A stretch of 61,168 nt of DNA. Origin: Gracilaria vermiculophylla. Its lineage: Eukaryota > Rhodophyta > Florideophyceae > Gracilariales > Gracilariaceae. Under the pieces are notes generated by a model that worked only from the letters and a program-made list of their open reading frames with translations, made no database searches and had not been told where the DNA came from. Below are positions 21,681 through 33,716 of the stretch, piece after piece. Positions within the stretch are counted from its first letter, which is position 1. Every line of letters begins with the position of its first letter. Made by a program: the position numbers and the translations under genes. The stretch lies in contig JAHNZQ020003150.1 of assembly GCA_019155205.2 (NCBI GenBank), forward strand, positions 1,920,766-1,981,933, read 5' to 3'.

Positions 21681-22203
21681 ATTCGATACTGTTACTGTCA
21701 TGTACCAGGCGATTATGAGACATGCCGTAGATGTCATGAACTTAGAAAGTTTTCATAGAACACTTCGTAACTGCAGCTCTGTTTATGTCTAAATGCAACA
21801 CAGTTAATTCGATACCTAGGAGATCTTGCATTGCCGAAGAGACCTGCAACTCTAAACCAACTGCATCTCTGTATGGTACAAAGTCTTATACAACTGCATT
21901 TCCAATGCAGGTGATGAACTATAGTGATGCTAAAAGGGTGCGAGCGAACCCGACAAGTAGAGAGAACCGAGTGACGGATGAAATCATCGGGTTAAGCAAC
22001 AAGAAGAAATCCAGATAGTGCGATTTGTGGAGAGACGGAACTCCACGAGACATTTGTGCTCCACCACCTTGCCCATCAAGAGCATGAGCATCCATTACTT
22101 TAATTTCCCCCTTTATCAGCCAATCATATCGATCCTGTGATGGGGGATTGCACGGCTGTACTTTAGGACTGCTAAATCGAGTTTATAAATAATTTTAAGT
22201 TCA
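21681..22203. other. Unassigned sequence, possibly 3' LTR of the deleted copia element
   Basis: TGTAACATATTCGATACTG begins near 21675, right after the copia RNase H tail, and could start an LTR, but no partner copy was found. No gene is supported. Confidence 0.3.
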
Positions 22204-22700
22204 AACATCGTTTCAAAAACAGGACACCTTCATCAACCTTATGTCTCTTTTGGCAACTCAGTGACTAATGTTTCTCTCTTTTTGTTGCAAAAGGCTCATA
22301 AAGCGTCTCGGCATTAAATTATTGTAGCCACTTGTTTACAAAATTAAAAACGTTTTCTAGCAATTTGTAGTACAATTTTGCAATCATACAACTGTCTCAA
22401 ACTGCGTTGCATGGCCGTTACACATTATCGAAAATGAATTCCATACAGTTTTCATATGTTTTACGTTTGATAAGCCCGCTGGCCATTCCATTACGTTCAT
22501 GATTTCATTTAGTAGGTACTGTGCGCAGTTTAAAATTTTCCGTGCCGGTCCATTATTTTACAAAAACAAAGTTCTCCGTGAACGAAATTTTTACAAGCTG
22601 GCATATATTGATGAAAAAATTCTTTATGGTATGCAAAGGCAATATTGTTGTACGAAAATACAATATCAGGCTCTGATGGTCTGCATTACCAACTGATACC
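22204..22700 (-). mobile_element. Degenerate Tc1-like remnant (3' half)
   Basis: The reverse complement aligns with the 3' third of family B elements: the block near 22245-22285 (CTCTTTTGGCAACTCAGTGA) matches the element end, followed leftwards on the element by the GGCATTAAA block, the CTGCGTTGCATGGCC block and the CTGGCCATTCCATTACG block. Divergence is higher than among the other copies, so this is an older or separate family. No open transposase frame remains. Confidence 0.55.
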
Positions 22701-23708
22701 ACTTCTAAATCTTCTCTAGAGTATCATCTTCACATTTCCGACCATTTCGTCTCATTAAATACAGTTGGAAAGAAACCTCATGGTTTAGAATAGACCGTTG
22801 CCGACTTGACATACTTCAAAGCTTATTAGTAGCGAAAAAGTAGAAATAGTAGTTACTATTTGATGCCGTCATGCTAAAGTAAGCAGCGTACCGAAACCTC
22901 CCATGCTGGCACTGTCGCTACGTCGATTGTTTGCCGGGAATCGGAGCTCTGCACCATACTTGGCGAGGTGTGTGAGTTCCTTCTCCACTCTTCGGTATCG
23001 CTAAGCACCTTCTGGTTATATTTCTATCCCTGCGGGGCGTACAGTCGATATTCAGGTTCGCGAGCTTTACGAACAAGTGTCTACAGTGCAATGCCACAAA
23101 GGGGTGAGTACCACGAAGGATGTTCGAAACCTTCCTTTCCCAAGGTGGTTCAGAGGCAGAGCCTTCGCCAGATGAGACACAAGAACCGAGAGTAACTTCA
23201 GGGCCCAGCTTTCGCTACGGATGCAGGATGAAGACAAATGGAGAAACGGGGGATCCGGCTAGCCCTGTTATTGAGGAACTTTCGGTAAGTTCGGTGAGAT
23301 ATCCCTGTAATATATCAGGTTATCTCGGCGCTGCCGGGTATTATCTTGGGCCGCGCGTGTATCGGGCAAGCCGCTTTGAGAGGGTGAGGGATGTGGTCGG
23401 AAAAGGGATGAATTGGAGGTCCTGTGGGTTTAATCTCGTACGAGGAAGAACCTGAAGGAAGGAAATGATAGTCCAAACAATGCTCCTCGGCGTCACGGGC
23501 GGTTGACTTCCTAGTTCCCGGTGTACTTCCCCAGGATGGAATGGGTTAACGGCGTGGGCGTTAAGTTCAGACTGGAGATCTCGCTTGGTGTGGTTTACTC
23601 GTCGCGACGGGCGGAGTGCCGTCGCGCTAAATACTGTAGCGCTAAGGCCAAAATGGCCGAAATAACAAACTAAATAAATAGCAAAAATAGTAAAATATCC
23701 GTGCAAGG
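22701..23708. other. Gene-poor stretch
   Basis: No supported gene. A 121-codon minus-strand frame at 23341-23706 has no recognised motif and sits in GC-richer sequence that may be an old LTR. Confidence 0.3.
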
Positions 23709-25722
23709 TGTAGTACAGTGGCTTGTAAGGTGATATTATGGAGTAGCTTTATGGCGTGATATTTCTAAGGAGAGCTCGTATTTTATTAACTGAGCAGCGT
23801 GGTGCATAAGTCCGCACGCGTGCGCTACAATATCATTGAGGGACGGTAAAATTTATATTTATTTTAGTGAATTTGTGCCGGTAATTACTACAGTAGTAAG
23901 ACCTGCCGAGGCGGTCTCCTGGCTTGATACTTAATTTGCCTATCAAACTCCTCCTCTGGGTAGGTGTACCAAGATCCTTTGAGTCTTCATCTATTTTTTC
24001 GCTTGGTGACTCTCATGAATCATCCCAAGGTTTCTAAGACGCCGATTTCCAGGTTGCCTCGTAGCAGCGTCTTTAGAAGCATTGTCCGCCCAATAAATCT
24101 CTCCCTCCGCTTGGTGTTTGCAGATCCCCTTTCCAAATTCCCTGGCTGGTGATAGCGAATACAGGAGACTACCTTCAGGAACGCGCGCCTTAGGAGTCAA
24201 TAAAAATTCCTAACGGACTTTGTGCACTACCAACTCGAAGGGAGAACTGACGGTAGGGCAATTGGTCTCCCGAATAAGAAGGTCCGTTTCCTAAAAGAAT
24301 CACAAAAGTCGCGACAAAACAGTGTTTCTAGTTTGCGACGATCGGAACTCAACTAAGAAATTCTTCCTTAGGGTGATTCGGAATTGGAAGGAAATCACCA
24401 CCGACCTCCTCCGATATGGACCCCTCAGAACCCAAAATGGAAATCACCCTGTAGAATTCTCAACCAACCGACTCCGTTGCTGGGCGCAGCACAAGCAGCG
24501 CTTTCCAAAAGATGGCCGCTCGACTGGAGGACCCTGAAAGTCTCCTTACGAATCCTAGCTGTTCTGTAGAGCGTTTCAGGAATCGTCCTAGGAGAGTGCA
24601 CGATCGGAGGCAGGCGGAATTTTCCGTGACACCTCTAAAGAACGCCAAAGTGGAGATTGAAGAACCGCACACGGCCTCGCAGCCGCCAGCTCAGGAGCTG
24701 CAGGGACGGCACCAACCGGAGGCTAACTCCCACCTAGAGTCGCTGGCTCCACGCTTTACGGTCGGATCTCACAAGAGCTGGTCGAAAGAATACCTGCAGG
24801 TGTTGAGGCTCACTCCTGAGCCCGCTGCGACGTCCATAAAAAGGAAATCAAAACGGGGAGCGCTCACTGTGCTGTGGATGCTTTCCCAGATTCGGACCGC
24901 TTCCTAGAGGTGATCTCAGATGTTATCCGTGCGGAGGTTTGTTTCAAAACCACGCAGCTGCTGCTCGCAGTGGCGTTTCAAAGTCATTCTTCCGTACAGA
25001 AGAGGTTCCCTCTATCAACACCTAAGGTGATCCCTGGCAGAGAAGAACAGGATACTACCACCCCCCATGCCAGAGAAGGAAAGGATACAGCCATAGGGAA
25101 AGGGGACCACCTCAGGAAGATTGCTATGCACCGTCTGGCCCTAACGCCCTGCGGAGAAGGATAGGATACCGTTCGCGAAGTACTTCACCAAAGAAGAGAA
25201 GAACAGGAGAACTCTACGAGTAAATCGCGATAATAGGGGTATCTTCAGGCACCCAGATAACCTAAAGGAAAGACGCCGAAAGAAACGGAGGGAGAAAAGC
25301 AGAAAGGAAGACACCGACTCCGAGAGAAGCTCAGACTCTGAATCCGTAAACAGCTTCAGCTCGGAGAACAGTATACCTGTCAGGAAGAAAAGCAGAAGGG
25401 CCAGGATGGTCGTCCCGCTGAGCGAAATCTTCGCCATAGTGGTGGATTATGAAACCTACAGGTTAAATGATCGCTTCCACTCTCTACGACGCGTCGGTCG
25501 CTAAATGACCGACGAAGATCCAGGGCTGAACGGATATTCAGATGAAGAAGCACTCCTTCTCAGATGAGAACCCCGTCTCGGTGTTGCATTTTCCCAAACG
25601 CTTCTGCTCGGCGTCTAATACCAATGGTGTCCATGAAGGCGCAGCCGCCGTATAGGGCTTTCAGTTTTACCTCACAGGCCAAACGCACTCGCTCGTGCAG
25701 CCGCGCCTCACGTGGGAGACAT
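23709..25722 (+). mobile_element. 5' fragment of a second chromovirus copy (LTR, primer site, gag)
   Basis: An LTR of about 552 bp (23709-24260) starts TGTAGTACAGTGGC and is followed by AT and TGGTCTCCCGA, the same primer binding site as the full element. Gag begins at ATG 24512 (MAARLEDPESLL). It matches the full element's gag with several frameshifts (the frames change near 24880 and 25165). Homology stops at about 25722, where an opposed gypsy fragment begins. It preserves GAG and CAG codons where the full element has stops, so the two copies together show the ancestral coding state. Confidence 0.9.
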
Positions 25723-26906
25723 CATTTCTAGCAACTCCAGAGAAATTGGGATCTGCCAGTAACCGTGAGCGAGGTCGATATTAGTGAAACAAGTACTTTC
25801 GTCTACGTGCTGCATCTTTCAGTCCATATGAGGCATTTCCGATGTGATTGATACAGCGTTCGCATTCGGTCCGCGCATATGAACTGTAAATTGCAGCTTG
25901 TTCGTGCCTGGATTCGCCACCGCAAGATCTGGACAGGCCCAGCGCGCGAATGAATTCTTATAAATAGCACCGACTGCTTCGAGCTCCCTAATGGTCCTGA
26001 AGATGAACTATGAGTGCTCTAAGGTGTACCAGAGTTAAGGGGAGCGCTTTGATTTTGCATCTTTGACTGATGTGATCACAAGAGGCAGAAATTCAGAGAG
26101 AAGATCGTTGCAGAGCTGTATTCGAAAAACTTCGTGATATTCTTTGAGAATATCGGTTATGCGCCGCACACAGTTTTCGGACATTACATTCTTTCGAGCT
26201 TCAGCGGAGATGTTATCGAATATCTTCGTGATAGACTTGTCAGAGTCCTTACCGGTACCGGCAGCGAGTCAGTCGGTTTATTCAATAGGTCATCGCCGAC
26301 TGCCATGTACAATAGGACTTCATAGGCAGCTGCGGCGAGCTTGAGCCTCTACTTGTCTAAGGAGTTAATGTGCCAGTAGTTGATGAGCGGATGGACGCGG
26401 AGGAGATGTTTGTTGAGGTCGAAACTGAGAGCCTTCAGGAAAACCCGGCCGAGGAGAGTCTCGCCCATGCTGATGTCCACAATGCGAAACTGTACACTGC
26501 GTACTCGAACTGGTCCATTACAGCCAGGAAGGTAGACGTTGATGGTGAGTGAAGCCTTTGCAGATGCCGAGAAGAAATCCCTGTCGGTCTTGAACGCCCC
26601 CACCAACGCGATGGGCTCGTTGAGGTACTGCTCTGAAATTGAAAGCTTCGCTTCCTTCAAGTTTTGGAAAGAAGATTTGGTTATCGCGTTGAATTCGGAA
26701 CCAGAGTCTTCAAGGGCTGTGTCGAAAACAACGTTCTCAAGCACAATTCGGAAGAGACCGCCTTCGGCGTCCGGCACAAGTGAAAACAAAGAACTAGTGG
26801 TCGTTGCCTGCTTTGCTCGCTTGGAATCCTTTTTTTTGTAGTGCCCGTCGAAGAGTTTCTTTTTTTCGCATTTCGCTGGTATCTGGGCAATACTGACACG
26901 GGTCAT
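25723..26906 (-). pseudogene. Ty3/gypsy fragment: protease and start of reverse transcriptase
   Basis: A 185-codon frame (26349-26906) carries an aspartic-protease-like motif ALEDSGSEFNAI and the second box LLGRVFLKALSFDL. To its left on the same strand, broken by stops, are the RT start motifs VANPGTNKLQFTV, HMRGPNANA and TNIDLAHGYWQIPI, the last with the first catalytic Asp. The fragment ends abruptly near 25725 against the plus-strand chromovirus gag. This is a different gypsy lineage from the others in the window. Confidence 0.75.
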
Positions 26907-27059
26907 TAAACCATGGAATGAGTCTATGATTTTCGTTTGTTCCCTAACGTATCCTACGTACTAAGTGCTGTAACTGCTGTGTTTAACGAACTATCCAACA
27001 AATAACCATATGAGCGTTTGTTTGAACCCCCTTATACTGATAGTACACGATCCTATGTA

Positions 27060-28334
27060 CAGTGCGTTTCAAAATCATATCACGCCTAAAAAACGCGCCA
27101 ACGTAGCACTGTAGTGCGCCTTTTGCAGAACATATAAATAAAAACCGTTTCATAATCATAACACTGCATCATCAACATCCATCGTTATGGATCGACGTTC
27201 ACCTCTTTTGCTTGAATAGCTTGAAATCATACAACTAAAAGGTAATAGAAAATTATATGTGAAAATTAGCTTACTTTTAAAAGGTTATCTAGTCACAACT
27301 CCCCGTATCCTAGAAAATCCAGCAACCTGTAGAACAAAAAACATTTACAAGGCGTTCAAACCCTTCAAGTCCTACAGATAAACAGGTTAGAAAATAAAAC
27401 TGTGTCAAAAAATAGTTTCACGCAAAAAAAATTGAAAAAACCTTAAACCTCAATGTTTGCAAATCAACAATTGAACATATAATCAATGAAAAAAAATTTC
27501 AAGTATAAAGGAATGATTAAAACATTTTTTTTAGAAGATAACCATGAGGAATAAACTATATATTTGTGTGCAAACACGGCGTACTCAACAAAGCAATGGG
27601 ATACAGTTATTTTTTCTGACGAATAAATATTTAACATGGATGTTACAAATTGTTATAAAATTTATTTACATGATCTAAGAAAGGAACGCTCTGAATTCCG
27701 TACAAGAAACTCTGGAGGTGGTTCTATAATGGTCCGGGCTGGCATATCAGAAAATGGGAAAACAGATATTTCATTTATTAACACACATATAGACTTTGCA
27801 TGCTATCAAAAAGTTGTTTGTACGTATACGCTAGCTTACAGATATTGTGTGCACGGAAGACGTTTTGTTTTCCAGCGAGATAATTAACCGTTAAACAAAT
27901 CTAAAGTAGTGACATACTGGCTACAAGAAGCTATTATTACGGTAATGGATTGGCCAGCACGCTCCCTAGACGTAAACCTTATTAAAAATGGATGAAATTT
28001 ATTATGAAGAACGGTTTATGGCCACGGAAGGCAGTTTCGCGCAGTTTTTGATTTGAAAAACTATTTAAAGAATTGCTGGGACATTACTTCTATTTTTAAA
28101 ATTAATGACTACATCACTTTGATGCCCAAACGCTGCATTTTTGTTATTCAACGAAAAGGTGGAAAACACAGTTACTGAGTTGCCAAAAGACACTTAAACT
28201 TAGTATTGTTGTTTTGATTTTGAGATGGTTTTTGGACTTGAATTTATTTTAAATCTTGATCTTGTAGTCGTACAGTACCAAATTCACAATTTTTGTACTT
28301 CGACACCGACGTGTTTTGATTTTGAAACAGACTG
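27060..28334 (+). mobile_element. Tc1/mariner-type transposon, family B, copy 2
   Basis: Left end CAGTGCGTTTCAAAATCAT follows TA at 27058-27059; right end reads GATTTTGAAACAGACTG and is followed by CA, a mutated TA. At 1275 bp it is about the standard length for Tc1-like elements. The ends are inverted repeats of roughly 20 bp. The interior transposase is broken, so the element could move only with help from another copy. Confidence 0.85.
27187..28178 (+). pseudogene. Tc1-like transposase, family B, degenerate
   Basis: It starts at ATG 27187 (MDRRSPLL) and meets a stop within 12 codons. The longest surviving frame, 27636-27887, holds the catalytic-core landmarks: NCYKIYLHDLRKE, SGGGSIMVRAGISE, and RFVFQRDN, where the family's QQDN reads QRDN but keeps the second Asp. 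Many A-rich frameshifts precede it. The C-terminal MPKRCIF-like block is recognisable near 28120-28150. Confidence 0.7.
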
Positions 28335-30513
28335 CAAGTCTTGCTGGCAGCTTTAAATAAATATATCAAAAGCTATATTCACGAGAATAGAATATCTTTG
28401 TTTTTACTCTTTAATAAATAATGAATCGCTTGTCTTCATGTATTTCAAGAATTTATGGTGAGAAAAGTACATTTTGGTTTGAAAAGAAATATATGGATGA
28501 CTCAAAAAGGTTCCAAAGGTACTAAGCCATTTCCCATACCATGCTATCGTTTTTAAATGTAACTATTTCTCTGAATAGCTTCATAATTATTTGCAGTTCT
28601 TCTTGTACTCAAAAACTTTGTTTAAAAAGTATAGAAAACCCAAAATGTTGATGCAAATCATCGGTTGTAGCTCTGTAATACAACAGATATCAGATTTCGA
28701 AAGTTTTCGAGTTGCAAAACCGTTCCAGAATCATAGGAAGTTTTTCTTAAAAGCATAATTTTGGTTTCTTTAGTAGTTTGGTTTCGCTTCGTTTTATCGA
28801 AGTTTAGCAGTGTAACGCATTGGCATTGGGCTTCTGTAACTGTAGTATAATACTCACTATCATCCGTATTTAATGAAGCTTGAATAGAGTTAGCTTCATG
28901 TTGCGAATTGAAATTTATTAAAAAAACGTCAGTCATCAGTTTACCAAAATAATAGAGAATATTTTGACCTGCACTTGACGCAACTTCCGAAATATTATAA
29001 TCAAGTTCACATATATATATAATATTACTTATTACACTTAGTAGTGGTAGAAAATCTTGTTTATATAGGTAAACATGTTTTGGAATTAAAATAGCCGTTG
29101 AGAATTAAACATTGAACGTTTAACTAAAGTGGACATATCTTTTTGAACAGCTATAAAATTTACTGTTTTTATTGTAATGTTACAAAAATGTTTTATGAAT
29201 AATGTAGTGTGTTTTTTTGTTCTTGGGTTTTATTCGCAACTGTGCTGTGTAGTCTGCCTTAAAAAAAAGGGAACCGTGTTGACCACAAGCTGTATTTTGG
29301 GGGTGGTCCTATCTTCATGCACAGCACTTATCTTTTCGAAACGCGATGTTGAAAGAATTTAGTAGGAAAGACGGCTACAGTGGGCATCATTGCGCATTTT
29401 GGCGCGCTTTATGGATGTTGTATATTTTTGAGACGCATTGTGTATGAAGTAGGTTTTCTAGAACAGTGTTATGATTTTTTTGCGATTTGTTTCTGTTTAT
29501 GTTACAACTGTTTTCTGTTAACGTTGTGCAATGAATGCAAACAAAAGTTGACGAGAAGTGGTCTGTTAATGGTGGTCAAACTTTTCCACAGCAACTTATT
29601 TACACAGACCTCGACCTCGAATCTTGATTCACATTTGTTCAAAAAATTACAAAGGCCGCCTTCATACGTGGAGCGTTTCTTGTGGTGGCTGTTAATTTCT
29701 TCCAGCATCACAATGTCCATTAAATTGAAAGGCACGTCGTTCACTGTATCCCGTCATTTATACGTGGTGTGCAATTTTGCGTTTCACAACTAAGGACATG
29801 TCCTCAGCGGAATTATGCCTAGCACATTCGCTTGTTTCTGTCCTCAACTTCGGCATAAAGTATGTTACTGTGCTTGTCTTGTTTTGCTTACAATGTGAAC
29901 AATGGGTGCTTCCTGAAAACACAAATCGAGATTTTGTGTACCCCCCGAATTTGCGTTTCAACACGTGCTTAAATCATATATGTGTGTACACAATTTCCAC
30001 AAACGGATTACGCAAACCCTCACATGTAATAAAATGTGTACCGACACATATCGCTTTTCTCGCGCCAAATCGCTATAGTATGACAGTTTTCGTATTCGCT
30101 ATAATTTGCGTTCAATCTTTTCAAGTGCAAACGCGAATTTGTGCACGCCTATGTGTGATTGTTCACGAAAACTGTGACGGGCACATTTTATGATTTCAGG
30201 AAGCTCCCAATTACTAAGTACGCGGAAGCTTCTCGACTCTTTTCAACGGTCCAGCACCCGACCAGAGAAAAGGAAAACAGAGCTTTCTAAAGCTCAAACA
30301 ACTTCACAAAAAACTGGGCCGGCTTTATGTAAATGGGCTCCTGAATGACCCTAAATGTCTTAATCACATCATGACAGCACGGCATGATGTGTGGATGTGG
30401 GCGCACTTAAGCGAATCGCAACTCCTGATTCCGTAGGCAAAATATCGTTGTTAAGAACATCCGCCGCAGCGTTCTCCTCCCCTTGATACGTTCCCGCACC
30501 CACCTTCGCCACC
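28335..30513. other. Gene-poor AT-rich stretch, with one possible transposase remnant
   Basis: Most of this interval has nothing I can support. A minus-strand frame at 29758-29976 contains CSHCKQNKTSTVTYF followed by spaced cysteines. That faintly resembles the zinc-binding tail of piggyBac-type transposases, but without the core domain the resemblance is too weak to name. An A+T microsatellite (ATATATATATAATATT) lies near 29012-29028. The last 250 bp would hold the promoter of the next gene. Confidence 0.35.
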
Positions 30514-31257
30514 ATGGCCGCTCGCGTGCTACTCTCGTGCGTAGCCTTTCTTTTTTTTTCTTTACCGAGTGCGGTAGTTACCGCGCAAAACACACTCGAA
30601 CTCACTCGCGTATTCGGCATTGGATCACGCAACTCGTACGCGCTGATATGCAAATCAGGGTTTGCAAGTTCAATTATGTCGGTATTCACTGCAGCTCCAC
30701 CTCCAGAACTCGATACCGTTGGTCGAAGTAATGCCACTCTGGACTGTATATCGGGAGACTATCATCGTCTATTAAGAATTTGCCAACGAAGGACACCCGC
30801 TCAATTCGAACGACACGCTCAAATTTCGTTGGATAAATGTGTCCTTCGTCCCACACTCTCCACGGAGGAGGCTTCTGATACAACGCCTTTCCAATTCAGT
30901 CGATCAAAATGCGCGGCCAAAGTTGCAGTGCAACAAAGTGTGATCCGAACGCTGGTGTCGTTTGTATGTGAGTGCAATCAGTTTTCGTTTTACGAAGTCA
31001 CCCCTGGTTGGTCGCGTCTCTTAATTAATGGTACACTTGAGAAGCGACTACAGGAGTCACAAGAAATTCGGGATTGTGCGTTGCGGAGCCTTCCGCAGTT
31101 AGGTGAGATTTGTCAACGGAGTCCGGGCAACTTTGATGTCTTGGGGCTACAGCAATTGCAGACGTGCTGCAAGCGCGTTCGGGTTGGGTCGGACGACAAG
31201 TTTGCATGTGAAGCTGCTGTTCCTAGCGATCTTCGCAACCTTAAGTATGAAGTATAA
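30514..31257 (+). CDS. Secreted cysteine-rich protein, unknown family
   Basis: A clean 247-codon frame. The start context GCCACCATGG is a perfect Kozak match. Residues 1-24 form a typical signal peptide: basic MAAR, hydrophobic VLLSCVAFLFFSLPSAV, cleavage likely near VTA-Q. The mature part has about 13 cysteines (for example KSGF preceded by Cys, LDCISG, RICQRR, DKC, VCECNQF, RDCALRS, GEICQR, QTCCKR, KFACEAA), suggesting several disulphides. NAT and NGT sequons could carry N-glycans. No membrane anchor is seen after the signal. The arrangement may be two similar half-domains, residues 45-115 and 125-235. It is not a mobile-element protein, and no homologue is recognised. It should act outside the cell or in the secretory system. 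Confidence 0.75.
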   Translation: MAARVLLSCVAFLFFSLPSAVVTAQNTLELTRVFGIGSRNSYALICKSGFASSIMSVFTAAPPPELDTVGRSNATLDCISGDYHRLLRICQRRTPAQFERHAQISLDKCVLRPTLSTEEASDTTPFQFSRSKCAAKVAVQQSVIRTLVSFVCECNQFSFYEVTPGWSRLLINGTLEKRLQESQEIRDCALRSLPQLGEICQRSPGNFDVLGLQQLQTCCKRVRVGSDDKFACEAAVPSDLRNLKYEV

Positions 31258-32875
31258 GTATGTTTTCTCCTTAAAGTTTTCAAACATCGAATCGTGGTAT
31301 ATACAAGATTAAAATATGAGAAAAATTTGTTTTGATAATTAGGAAGTAGTGCATGATTCGAACTCATGTCGTTTTTTATTATGCTTCAGCGATGTCACCT
31401 TCCGTTTGGGTTGCATTTCACTAGTTCTAGTTTACTATATGGATTGATTGCTGATTCACCGTAAGGCCTGCTGTATACGACAATGCTTAAGAAGGCACAT
31501 TTGATCGCGCAAGGGCCAGAAGACCCCTTTCATTAGGTGAGCAAGGCTGAGGACAGAATTTATCCGTCTAGCGCAAACTGCATCTGCAGTTTACGGTCAG
31601 CGAGCTTCGTCAAAGCGTCTCCAGCACGAAAGTGTGCGAGGACTAGCATTTGAGAGGTCGAAGAGAGTTGGCAGGGTGGCAGAACGAGCGAGATAAAGCA
31701 TATGAGGTTCATCTGGGGCGGGAAAGGTGAGGTTTCAAAGAGATTTAGGATCCAATTTTGGCTTGCTCCTTTCAAATAAATCTTGGGAAATTCTAAAGAT
31801 ACCAAAATGATGTGATCGTATCAGTTCTTTCACTTCGAAAAACGTGGGGTTCCGAAAATCGTTGAGAAATATATATCAATATTGTTTGGATGATAATACG
31901 CAAAATTTCTGTCATAGTTTCCCACTGTATTCTTGTCTCACACAGTACTGTACTTTGAACCGAGACAACAACACCGGAATCTCGAGGAATCCTTCAACTA
32001 GATTTATTCCATTGGATGCTTTTCTTCTCAACCACCGCGCACATCTCAAACTGTTGAGAAGCAAACGAACATCATATGGTGAGTGTGTCGTCGGGTTCTT
32101 TGGTCACAGCTGATACCGCAGCCTTTCACGGAATCGGTGACCTAGAGGCTCACATTTCTGTGGTCTGCCAAGGCGAAAAACCACACCAACTTCAAGATGG
32201 GGGAGCACAAGCTCTAGATCGCTTTATGTCTTACGCATCTCTGCAACTTGTAGACTTCTGCTGCCGCATTTCATGTCTGCGTCTCGTGGGAACCACCAAC
32301 ACAGTTTGCGGGCGTCTTCTTCATTTTGTTTATTGGCATCGTGCGCCGAGAGGGAGAGAACATCACGGCAATCGCGAGTGTCATGTCACTCGCCTACACT
32401 GTCTACTCCCGGAAGAACACCGATAAAAGGCGTAAAATCGTCGATCGCGAAGCCGTGGTGTTGGGACGCTGGTCAGGGGGGAACATTTTCAGTCCGTTTG
32501 ACCCTAAAAAACTTGACAGGAAGTCCATGGAGAAGGCTGTCAACTCCATAGGTGTCCTGGTCGAGGAAAAAGTCATGAACTAAAGGGAAAGACTATTAGC
32601 CTAATTTCAAGCTCCAATCATTCGCTTCAAGATCCGGCATCCTCTTTTGCTTGCTATGCGCTTCAATAATGTCTTAGTGATTCTACGCGACTCGTCACGT
32701 TTTCCGTAAGAATCTGAAGAAGCACTACGGCCATTCATTCGTAGCTGTGGCTTTCCACTCAATTGCAAACGAGACCCTGCTGTCAAAATTTGCCATGGCC
32801 AGTTCCTACCTCCATGCTTCATCGCCTTTACAAATTCAGCAAAGAAGAGTTGCAGTCCTGAGTTTTTGAGCAAAA
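31258..32875. other. Intergenic stretch with an unsupported open frame
   Basis: The plus-strand frame open from about 32254 to 32583 contains a hydrophobic segment (FAGVFFILFIGIV) followed by a basic tail (SRKNTDKRRKIVDRE) and ends EEKVMN. It has no clear start and could be a 3' exon. A second frame, ATG 32076 to 32426, overlaps it. I could not link them by a convincing splice or single indel, and I do not recognise either. Confidence 0.3.
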
Positions 32876-33716
32876 TGTCTGACCTGATGGAGGTAGTCAA
32901 GGGTCCTGCTCTCGGCTTCCTTCCCGACTGCTCATTGCTGCCTCAACGTTACTCTCCTACCTTTGATGTGGCAAGCCTTAGACAGTTGTATGGCAACCTT
33001 TTTGCAATTGAGTTTGCTTCGAGCTTGGGAGAAAAATCCAGCAAAAGCACGCAAAGTATTAACGCTGCAAATAAATCTAAGATGAGGTTTGACCCCATGG
33101 AGTCAGATGCAATTCTCGGATACCACCAATGTGGGATATTGATATATCCTCCGGAGTCCAAAAGGGTCAAATCAACCATGTCGCACGCTGAAAAGAGTTC
33201 AACCTTATCACGAGGGCGATCGCAACAAATGCGCACATCATGTGAAAGCTACTTCATTTCACTGCATGGAGAACTTCTGATGTTGTTTCAAACAGTGGTT
33301 GAACTCGAATCACAATGCCTGACAGACCCACAAAAGGCAGATGAGGAGACGCTGAGAAAAGCATATAAAGATTTCACAGAATATCTTTTAGTTCATGCAT
33401 ATGTTGAGGAACACGTGCGGTTCAAAAAGCTTTCCGAACGCGTACTGAAGGTCACTGAATCCCATTCCGTGGATCTTGGGCTACAAAACAGAAAATGGAT
33501 GAGAATGCGAACATCATGCGAGATATGAAACCTCAAAAGATTGCAGATCTTTTCCTGAAGATATCCGAACTTGTCGTAGTGCACAAAGCCTATTTTGGCA
33601 AGGAAAATTTTTACCTTCTCTCATACTTTCTAAAACATTTCAGCGACGAAGAGATAATTCATTTGATCAGACAATCCCAGGAGACTTTTCATCAATACGG
33701 TGCAAACTGTAAATAG
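32876..33716 (+). CDS. Hemerythrin-like (HHE) domain protein, one frameshift
   Basis: It starts at ATG 32876 (MSDLMEVVKG). The first 130 residues are not recognised. From about residue 135 the four-helix HHE pattern appears: SLHGELLMLF, LLVHAYVEEHVRF (H-x3-E), VTESHSVD, and after a one-base shift at 33488-33495 VVVHKAYFGKENFYLL (H-x3-E type) with KHFSDEEIIHLI, the usual last helix. The frame changes in the A-rich ACAGAAAATGG. Hemerythrin-like domains bind a di-iron or other metal centre through these His and Glu residues and sense or store oxygen or iron. The domain ends at a TAG, but the same frame stays open to 33902 beyond a second nearby stop, ending LIEEMYR, so the true C-terminus may be longer. 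Confidence 0.6.

Noticed and set aside
29758..29976. Possible piggyBac-type transposase tail (CSHCKQNKTSTVTYF)
   Set aside because: Only one short cysteine cluster is present, with no catalytic core or terminal repeats.
31345..31425. tRNA-like sequence on the minus strand (perfect T-arm CATGA-GTTCGAA-TCATG and a 6-of-7 acceptor stem)
   Set aside because: No D-arm or anticodon arm could be folded in the 81-nt span, so it is most likely chance or a remote tRNA relic.
32076..32583. Two overlapping frames as one gene, either spliced at a GTGAGT donor near 32075 or frameshifted
   Set aside because: The splice phase does not join the frames, no single indel does so convincingly, and neither part is recognised.
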